Assembly: GCA_022340285.1 (NCBI GenBank)
Contig: JAJDOG010000091.1
Span: 1 to 41,659 of the forward strand
Origin: Betaproteobacteria bacterium
GTDB lineage: Bacteria > Pseudomonadota > Gammaproteobacteria > Burkholderiales > SG8-39
Length of the DNA: 41,659 bases
Reading direction: 5' to 3'
In this document: positions 36,716 through 41,659 of the stretch, piece after piece
How the letters are laid out: each line of letters begins with the position of its first letter
Position numbering within the stretch: position 1 is the stretch's first letter
Program-made: the position numbers and the translations under genes
The notes under the pieces: generated by a model
Told to the model about the DNA's origin: nothing
The model's database searches: none
Seen by the model: the letters and a program-made list of their open reading frames with translations, nothing else

Positions 36716-37942
36716 TCAGGCCGCCGCGCGCGCCCTGGTCTGGTGACGTTCTGTCAGGAATTGCATTGCTGCATTCACACCGCCCGCCTGGTGGGGAATT
36801 CCGGCGAGCGCGAGGCCCATCTCGACGCCGGCGAGCGTGCCGACCAGCGTCAGGTCGTTGAAGTCACCGAGATGTCCGATCCGGAATACCTTGCCGGCGA
36901 CCTTTCCCAGTCCCGTGCCGAGCGACATGTCGCAGGCCTCGAGAACGACCTTGCGCAGATGATCCGCGTCGTGCCCGGCCGGCACCATGATTGCCGTCAA
37001 CGAGCTCGAATATTCCTCCGGCACGGCGCACAAGATTTCCAGTCCCCATGCCCGAACGGCACGGCGCGTCGCTTCCGCGTGCCGTTCATGACGTGCGAAC
37101 ACGTTCGGCAGCCCCTCTTCCTGCAACATGGCGAGCGCTTCGCGCAGCCCGTAGAGAAGATTCGTGGCCGGCGTATAAGGGAAGTACCCGCTCTTGTTTG
37201 CCGCGAGCATTTCGTCCCAGCTCCAATAGGATCGGGCGAGTTTTGCCTGCTTCGACGCGGCGCGCGCCTTCTCGCTGGGCGCGTTGAACGAGAGCCCGGG
37301 TGGGAGCATGAGCCCCTTCTGCGAGCCCGCCACGGTGACGTCGACGCCCCACTCGTCGTGCCGATAGTCGATCGACCCGAGGGAAGAGATCGTGTCCACC
37401 AGGAGCAGTGCGGGGTGGCCGGCCGCATCGATCGCCTTGCGAATGAGCGGAATCCGGCTCGTGACGCCCGTGGACGTCTCGTTGTGCACCACGCACACGG
37501 CGCGAATCGCACGCGCCTTGTCATCGCGCAGCCGTGCTTCAAGCACCCCCGCGTCCGCGCCGCGACGCCAGTCGGTCGGGATGAACTCAGTCTGCAAGCC
37601 GAGCCGCGTAGCCATCTTTTGCCAAAGCGTGGCGAAGTGGCCGGTCTCGAACATGAGGACCTGATCGCCCGGCGAGAGCGTATTCACGAGCGCGGCTTCC
37701 CAGGCGCCGGTTCCCGAGGCCGGATAGATCACGACCGGCTGGCGCGTCTGGAAGACGCGCTGGAGTCCCTCCAGCACTTCCAGACCCAGGCGGCCGAACT
37801 CCGGTCCGCGATGATCGATGACCGGCATGTCGATCGCGCGCAAGACGCGATCTGGAACCGTCGTCGGACCGGGAATCTGCAGGAAATGGCGACCGGCACG
37901 ATGCGTCACGGCGAAGCGTCCTCGTACTGCGGAGGCTGCCAT
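36716..37942 (-). CDS. Class V aminotransferase (alanine/serine-glyoxylate aminotransferase family)
   Basis: These PLP enzymes transfer an amino group, typically to glyoxylate, from alanine, serine, aspartate or ureidoglycine. The frame is open upstream, but MAASAVRGRFAVTHRAGRHFLQIPGPTTVPDRVLRAI fits the family N-terminus, so I chose the ATG at 37942 (408 residues); no Shine-Dalgarno sequence is obvious there. PASGTGAWEAALVNTLSPGD (PLP phosphate region), CVVHNETSTGV, LLVDTISSLGS (D183 to the pyridine nitrogen) and VAGSQKGLMLPPGLSF (Schiff-base Lys209) are intact. FRIGHLGDFNDLTLVGTLAGVEMGL is the C-terminal family signature. It is the first gene of the minus-strand operon and is divergent from the GntR gene. 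The amino donor is unknown. Confidence 0.92.
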   Translation of the reverse strand: MAASAVRGRFAVTHRAGRHFLQIPGPTTVPDRVLRAIDMPVIDHRGPEFGRLGLEVLEGLQRVFQTRQPVVIYPASGTGAWEAALVNTLSPGDQVLMFETGHFATLWQKMATRLGLQTEFIPTDWRRGADAGVLEARLRDDKARAIRAVCVVHNETSTGVTSRIPLIRKAIDAAGHPALLLVDTISSLGSIDYRHDEWGVDVTVAGSQKGLMLPPGLSFNAPSEKARAASKQAKLARSYWSWDEMLAANKSGYFPYTPATNLLYGLREALAMLQEEGLPNVFARHERHAEATRRAVRAWGLEILCAVPEEYSSSLTAIMVPAGHDADHLRKVVLEACDMSLGTGLGKVAGKVFRIGHLGDFNDLTLVGTLAGVEMGLALAGIPHQAGGVNAAMQFLTERHQTRARAAA

Positions 37943-37976
37943 GCTAGTGCGTGCGCCCCGGCGCTGGCAAGGCCCT

Positions 37977-37990
37977 TTTTGTATGCAAAC
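37977..37990. promoter_or_regulatory. Candidate GntR/FCD operator (TTTTGTA/TGCAAAC)
   Basis: The 14-bp imperfect palindrome TTTTGTATGCAAAC lies in the divergent promoter region, about 35 bp upstream of the aminotransferase start. Its arms match at 5 of 7 positions. It resembles TTGTA-type operators of GntR/FCD regulators, including, as I recall, the MatR operator of Rhizobium leguminosarum. It is a plausible autoregulatory and operon operator for the adjacent regulator. The call is by pattern only. Confidence 0.45.
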
Positions 37991-38005
37991 TGCTGCTCTG
38001 CAGCA
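37991..38005. repeat. 15-bp inverted repeat next to the candidate operator
   Basis: TGCTGC (37991-37996) and GCAGCA (38000-38005) form a perfect inverted repeat around TCT, directly abutting the candidate operator. It may be a second protein-binding site or coincidence; with 6-bp arms it is not strong alone. Confidence 0.35.
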
Positions 38006-38063
38006 ACCGGTAGCAGAACGAGTCCACAAAGCATTGAAAAATAACGATTGATGAAAACAGGCG

Positions 38064-38092
38064 TGGCAAACACCTGGAGAGTTTTGTATTAT
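38064..38092 (+). promoter_or_regulatory. Candidate gntR promoter with an overlapping TTTTGTA half-site
   Basis: TATTAT (38087-38092) is a good -10 hexamer with a weak TGGCAA (38064-38069) 17 bp upstream. A second copy of the TTTTGTA half-site (38082-38088) overlaps the -10. Binding of the regulator there would block its own promoter. The start codon is 29 bp downstream of the -10. Confidence 0.4.
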
Positions 38093-38120
38093 CTTCGAGT
38101 GAAGCCGACTGAACCGGTCC

Positions 38121-38867
38121 ATGCCGAACGCTATGGGTGATGCACTCGACACGATTGCCGCGGAAACCGTGCGCCAGCCGCTGGCGGAGCGTCGGCTGCT
38201 CCACGAGAGTGCGGTCGACCGTTTGCGCGACATGATCGTCCAGGGCGTGCTGACGCCCGGGACCAAGCTGAACGAGCGCGCGCTTTGCGAGCAGCTTGGC
38301 ATCTCCCGAACGCCGCTGCGTGAGGCGCTGAAGGTGCTCTCGACCGAGGGACTCGTCGCGTTGCAACCGAATCGTGGCGCCGTCGTCGCGACGCTCACCG
38401 AGGACAGGGTGCGCGAGATCTTCGCCGTGATGGGGGCGCTGGAGGCGCTGGCGGGGGAGCTGGCCTGTCGCAACATGACGGCCGACCAGCTGAACGAGAT
38501 CCGTGCACTGCACTATCAGATGCTCGCGCACCACGCGCGCGGTGAGCTCGCGCCGTATTTCCGGTGCAACCAGGAGATTCATCTCGCGATCGTCGAGGCC
38601 TCCGGCAATGCAACGCTTGTGGCCAGCTACGCGAGCCTCAATGCACACGTCCGCCGGGCGCGCTATATGGCGAACCTTTCGCAGGCGCGGTGGGATCAGG
38701 CCGTGGCCGAACATGAGAAGATTCTCGACGCGCTGGGCAGGCGCGACGCAGGTCCGCTGCAGGACTTGCTCAAGAATCATCTGGGAGCCAAGCTGACCGT
38801 GGTGCTCGCCGCACTCGGCGCGCTGGCCGACAACGCGAAGGAGACCGCTGATGCCGCTTACGATTGA
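38121..38867 (+). CDS. GntR-family transcriptional regulator, FadR/FCD subfamily
   Basis: FCD-type GntR proteins bind organic-acid effectors and usually repress adjacent catabolic operons. The 248-residue product has the winged helix-turn-helix at about residues 28-95 (ESAVDRLRDMIVQGVLTPGTKLNERALCEQLGISRTPLREALKVLSTEGLVALQPNRGAVVATLTEDRVREIFAVMGALEALAGELA), with the LGISRTPLREALK recognition-helix signature. The C-terminal all-helical FCD domain includes the metal-ligand positions (NQEIHLAIVEASGN, and EHEKILDALGRRD). Two TTTTGTA half-sites lie in the divergent region before it. Regulation of the minus-strand TRAP/CoA operon is likely. It overlaps the next gene by 17 bp. An alternative ATG at 38133 exists. 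Confidence 0.92.
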   Translation: MPNAMGDALDTIAAETVRQPLAERRLLHESAVDRLRDMIVQGVLTPGTKLNERALCEQLGISRTPLREALKVLSTEGLVALQPNRGAVVATLTEDRVREIFAVMGALEALAGELACRNMTADQLNEIRALHYQMLAHHARGELAPYFRCNQEIHLAIVEASGNATLVASYASLNAHVRRARYMANLSQARWDQAVAEHEKILDALGRRDAGPLQDLLKNHLGAKLTVVLAALGALADNAKETADAAYD

Positions 38868-39507
38868 CATAGTGTCCGACGTCGTATGCCCGTGGTGCTT
38901 CGTCGGCAAGCGCAAGCTCGCCGCGGCCCTCGAGCTCTACGCGCAGGAGCGACCCGACGAGCCGGCGCCACGCGTGACCTGGCGGCCGTTCCAGCTCAAT
39001 CCCCAGATGCCGGCGGAAGGCATGCCGAGGTCGGAGTACGTGCAGCGCAAGTTCGGTCGCAGCGGCACCGAGGTGTATGCGCGGGTCTCGCAGGCGGGCA
39101 AAACCGTCGGCATAGACTTCGCGTTCGATCGCATCGAGCGTCAGCCCAACACGCTTGCGCCGCATGCGCTGGTCGCGCTCGCGGATCAGCACGGCAAGCA
39201 GGACGAAGTCGTCGACGCCCTCTTCAACGCCTATTTCCTGGAGGGCCGCGACCTTACCGATGCAACAGTCCTCGCGGAAGTGGTCACCGATGCAGGATTG
39301 CCGCGCGATGCCGTGGAAGCCTGTCTCGCCGATGACCGAGCACGCGACATTGCGGCCAGAGAAGACGAGCAGGCGCGTGAGATGGGCGTGTCGGGCGTGC
39401 CGTTTTTCATCTTCAACGGTCGCTACGCGGTGTCCGGTGCGCACGAGCCCCAGACCCTTTTGCAGGCGATGCTGAAGTCCGAGGCCGAGACGGCGGAAGA
39501 GCGCTGA
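38851..39507 (+). CDS. FrnE-like DsbA-family oxidoreductase
   Basis: FrnE-type proteins are cytoplasmic members of the DsbA thioredoxin superfamily, some of which have disulfide isomerase activity. The 218-residue product lacks a signal peptide and begins MPLTIDIVSDVVCPWCFVGKRKL, with the active-site CPWC at residues 13-16. The helical insertion holds WRPFQLNPQMPAEGMPRSEYVQRKFG, a FrnE signature, and MGVSGVPFFIFNGRYAVSGAHEP carries the cis-proline loop (GVPFF). The frame starts inside the end of the gntR gene, so the two genes are co-transcribed and probably translationally coupled. A role in the TRAP/CoA pathway is not obvious; such genes occur widely in Burkholderiales. Confidence 0.9.
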   Translation: MPLTIDIVSDVVCPWCFVGKRKLAAALELYAQERPDEPAPRVTWRPFQLNPQMPAEGMPRSEYVQRKFGRSGTEVYARVSQAGKTVGIDFAFDRIERQPNTLAPHALVALADQHGKQDEVVDALFNAYFLEGRDLTDATVLAEVVTDAGLPRDAVEACLADDRARDIAAREDEQAREMGVSGVPFFIFNGRYAVSGAHEPQTLLQAMLKSEAETAEER

Positions 39508-39545
39508 AGCGCGCGCCGGGCACTGCAATCCGGGCGTAGAGAGCC

Positions 39546-41659
39546 GTGGCCGCCAATCCACAGGCCGTGAGTTTCGTCCCGCGCAGCGCGGGGCTTGCGG
39601 AGAGTGCGCTCGCCGCACGGTTGCGGCGAGAAGTCGACGGCGAGGTGCTGTTCGATGCGGCGAGCCGCGGCCGCTATGCAACCGACGCGTCCATCTACCA
39701 GGTCGAGCCGATCGGCATCGTCGTGCCGCGCACCGAGGACGCAGCGCAGGCCGCGCTCGAGATCGCCGCCGAAACCGGCGTGCCGATTCTGCCGCGCGGG
39801 GCGGGAAGTTCGCAATGCGGGCAGGCAGTCGGTGCGGCGCTCGTCGTCGACAACACCAAATACCTGAACCAGATCGTCGAGTTCGACGCGGCACGCGGCG
39901 AGGCGACCGTACAGCCCGGGCTGGTGCTAGACCGTCTGAACGCCTGGCTGCGCCCACACAAGGTGTGGTTTCCGGTAGACGTTTCCACTGCCGCGCAGGC
40001 AACACTCGGCGGCATGGCGGGCAACAACTCGTGCGGCTCGCGCTCCATCCGCTACGGCAACATGGTGCACAACGTGCTGGGCATCGAGACGTGGCTCACG
40101 ACCGGCGATGCGTTCACGTTTGGCCCCGCGGAAGACGCGTCGGGTGCGCCTTCCGCCTATCGAGCGCTCGTCGAGAAGATTCACGCCATCGCGCGTCGCG
40201 AAGCCGCCGAGATCGATGCGCGCTGGCCCCGCGTACTGCGCCGCGTGCAGGGCTACAACCTCGACATGGTGCAGCCGCGCACGCCGCATAACCTCGCGCA
40301 TCTGCTGGTCGGTTCGGAGGGAACGCTCGGCTACTTCCGGCGGCTGCGGCTGAAGCTCGCGCCGATACCGCCCGCGAAGACGCTCGGCGTGTGCCATTTT
40401 CCGACCTTCTACCAGGCGATGGACCTCACGCGGCACATCGTCGAGCTGGATCCCGACGCCGTGGAGCTGGTGGATCGCACGATGATCGGGCTGGCGCGAG
40501 AGATTCCGGCCTACCGAGCGACTGTCGACCGATTCATCCGGGGCGAACCGGACGCAATTCTCCTGGTCGAGTTCGCCGGCGAGCACCAAGACGAGCAGCT
40601 GAGCAAACTCGCCCGCCTCGTGGAGCTGATCGGCGACCTCGGGCTGCCGGGAAGCGTGGTCGAGGTGACCGACCCGTCCCTTCAGAAAGAGATCTGGGAG
40701 GTACGCAAGGCCGGCCTCAACATCATGATGTCGATGAAGGGCGACGGCAAGCCGGTGTCGTTCATCGAGGATTGCGCGGTGCCGCTCGAGCATCTCGCGG
40801 AATACACCGACCGGCTCACCCGCGTGTTCGAAAAGCACGGCACTCGCGGCACGTGGTACGCGCACGCTTCGGTCGGAACCCTGCACGTACGTCCCGTGCT
40901 CAACATGAAGGAAGATGGTGCGCACAAGATGCGCGCAATCGCAGAGGAAGCCTGCGCGATGGTTCGCGAGTTCAAGGGGTCGGCGTTCTCCGGCGAGCAC
41001 GGCGACGGACTGGTGCGCTCGGAGTGGATCGAGCCGATCCTCGGGCCGCGGCTGGTTCGCGCCCTCGAGGAGATCAAGGCGCTCCTCGACCCGAAAGGCC
41101 TGATGAATCCCGGCAAGATCGTGCGGCCATCGAAGATGGACGATCGAACGCTCTTTCGATACAAGCCGGGTTATGCCACGGCGCCGATCGAAACGGCGCT
41201 CGACTGGTCCGACTGGGGCGCGCGCGAACGCGGCGCCGGCTTTGCGGCGGCAGTCGAGATGTGCAACAACAACGGCCACTGCCGCAAGTTCGACGCCGGG
41301 ACCATGTGTCCGTCCTTCCGCGCTACCGGCGACGAGCAACATCTCACCCGCGGCCGCGCGAACACGCTGCGACTCGCGCTGTCCGGCCAGCTAGGCCCGG
41401 ACGCCTTGACTTCCGACGCGATCCGCGAGGCGATGTCGCTCTGCGTGAGCTGCAAGGGCTGCAAGCGCGAGTGCCCCACCGGCGTCGACATGGCGCGGAT
41501 GAAGATCGAGTTCCTGCACCATTACCACAAGCGCCACGGTTACCGGCTCAAGGATCGCCTCGTGGCCTATCTTCCGCGGTACGCTGCGGCGGCGGCGAGG
41601 TTCGCGCCGTTGGTCAATCTGCGCAATCGCTTTTCTGGGCTCGCATGGCTCGGCGAGCG
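39546..41659 (+). CDS. FAD-binding and 4Fe-4S D-2-hydroxyacid dehydrogenase (GlcD-GlcF fusion, YdiJ-like), 3' truncated
   Basis: The protein is a fusion of a GlcD-like FAD subunit and a GlcF-like iron-sulfur subunit that oxidises a D-2-hydroxy acid and feeds electrons to the respiratory chain. About 704 residues are visible from the GTG at 39546, the first start codon after an in-frame TAG at 39537; the Shine-Dalgarno is weak. The PCMH FAD domain has PILPRGAGSSQCGQAVG and GGMAGNNSCGSRSIRYGNMVHN; the FAD-oxidase C domain ends with FSGEHGDGLVRSEWIEP and LLDPKGLMNPGKIV. Cysteines follow in CNNNGHCRKFDAGTMCP (C573, C579, C588) and CVSCKGCKRECPTG (C633, C636, C639, C643). The YdiJ-like architecture suggests D-2-hydroxyglutarate or D-lactate as possible substrates. 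The C-terminal CCG domains lie beyond the window. Confidence 0.9.
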   Translation, partial: MAANPQAVSFVPRSAGLAESALAARLRREVDGEVLFDAASRGRYATDASIYQVEPIGIVVPRTEDAAQAALEIAAETGVPILPRGAGSSQCGQAVGAALVVDNTKYLNQIVEFDAARGEATVQPGLVLDRLNAWLRPHKVWFPVDVSTAAQATLGGMAGNNSCGSRSIRYGNMVHNVLGIETWLTTGDAFTFGPAEDASGAPSAYRALVEKIHAIARREAAEIDARWPRVLRRVQGYNLDMVQPRTPHNLAHLLVGSEGTLGYFRRLRLKLAPIPPAKTLGVCHFPTFYQAMDLTRHIVELDPDAVELVDRTMIGLAREIPAYRATVDRFIRGEPDAILLVEFAGEHQDEQLSKLARLVELIGDLGLPGSVVEVTDPSLQKEIWEVRKAGLNIMMSMKGDGKPVSFIEDCAVPLEHLAEYTDRLTRVFEKHGTRGTWYAHASVGTLHVRPVLNMKEDGAHKMRAIAEEACAMVREFKGSAFSGEHGDGLVRSEWIEPILGPRLVRALEEIKALLDPKGLMNPGKIVRPSKMDDRTLFRYKPGYATAPIETALDWSDWGARERGAGFAAAVEMCNNNGHCRKFDAGTMCPSFRATGDEQHLTRGRANTLRLALSGQLGPDALTSDAIREAMSLCVSCKGCKRECPTGVDMARMKIEFLHHYHKRHGYRLKDRLVAYLPRYAAAAARFAPLVNLRNRFSGLAWLGE

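Overview
The window is GC-rich, gene-dense chromosomal DNA, most likely from a betaproteobacterium (Burkholderiales or a relative). The evidence is the conserved order mnmG-rsmG-parA-parB followed by a nine-gene atpIBEFHAGDC operon, the betaproteobacterial look of the AtpA/AtpD sequences, and the abundance of TRAP, LIV-type ABC and CoA-transferase genes. I saw no phage, insertion sequence, CRISPR, rRNA or tRNA, and no defence system.

Layout. (1) 1-3398, plus strand: 3' part of mnmG, then rsmG, parA and parB, with ATGA overlaps; this is an origin-proximal housekeeping block. (2) 3564-6247: an unrecognised exported beta-barrel candidate, a convergent AcuC-like deacetylase and a FAH-family hydrolase, sitting between parB and the ATP synthase genes. 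(3) 6503-13441: complete F1Fo ATP synthase operon with a good sigma-70 promoter overlapping the end of the FAH gene. (4) 13477-17264: glpD, a DsbA-fold HCCA-isomerase-like protein, a HAD-IIB phosphatase and a TauE/SafE permease. (5) 17374-20343: first TRAP transporter (P, Q, M). (6) 20353-22282, minus strand: Rieske dioxygenase beta and alpha subunits, divergent from (7) 22604-27195, a LIV-type ABC transporter (binding protein, LivH, LivM, LivG, LivF). (8) 27216-37942, minus strand: a long co-directional run that reads, in transcription order, class V aminotransferase, TRAP P-Q-M, crotonase-fold protein, CaiB-type CoA-transferase, a second TRAP P-Q-M, and malonyl-CoA synthetase. (9) 38121-41659, plus strand: divergent GntR/FCD regulator, FrnE-like DsbA protein, and the start of a GlcD-GlcF-type FAD/Fe-S dehydrogenase cut by the window end.

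How the genes may work together. The left third is core cell biology (tRNA and rRNA modification, chromosome partition, ATP synthesis). The right two thirds is a carboxylate-scavenging region: three tripartite TRAP importers and one ABC importer sit with enzymes for CoA activation, CoA transfer, ring hydroxylation and transamination. The most suggestive unit is the matB / TRAP / CoA-transferase / crotonase / aminotransferase run with its divergent GntR gene. A TTTTGTA/TGCAAAC palindrome lies in the shared promoter. The crotonase lacks both canonical hydratase glutamates, so it may do something other than hydration; decarboxylation of a malonyl-CoA-like product is one testable idea. Separately, three of the four solute-binding-protein genes are followed directly by an intrinsic-terminator-like hairpin before the membrane genes, which would favour excess binding protein over permease.
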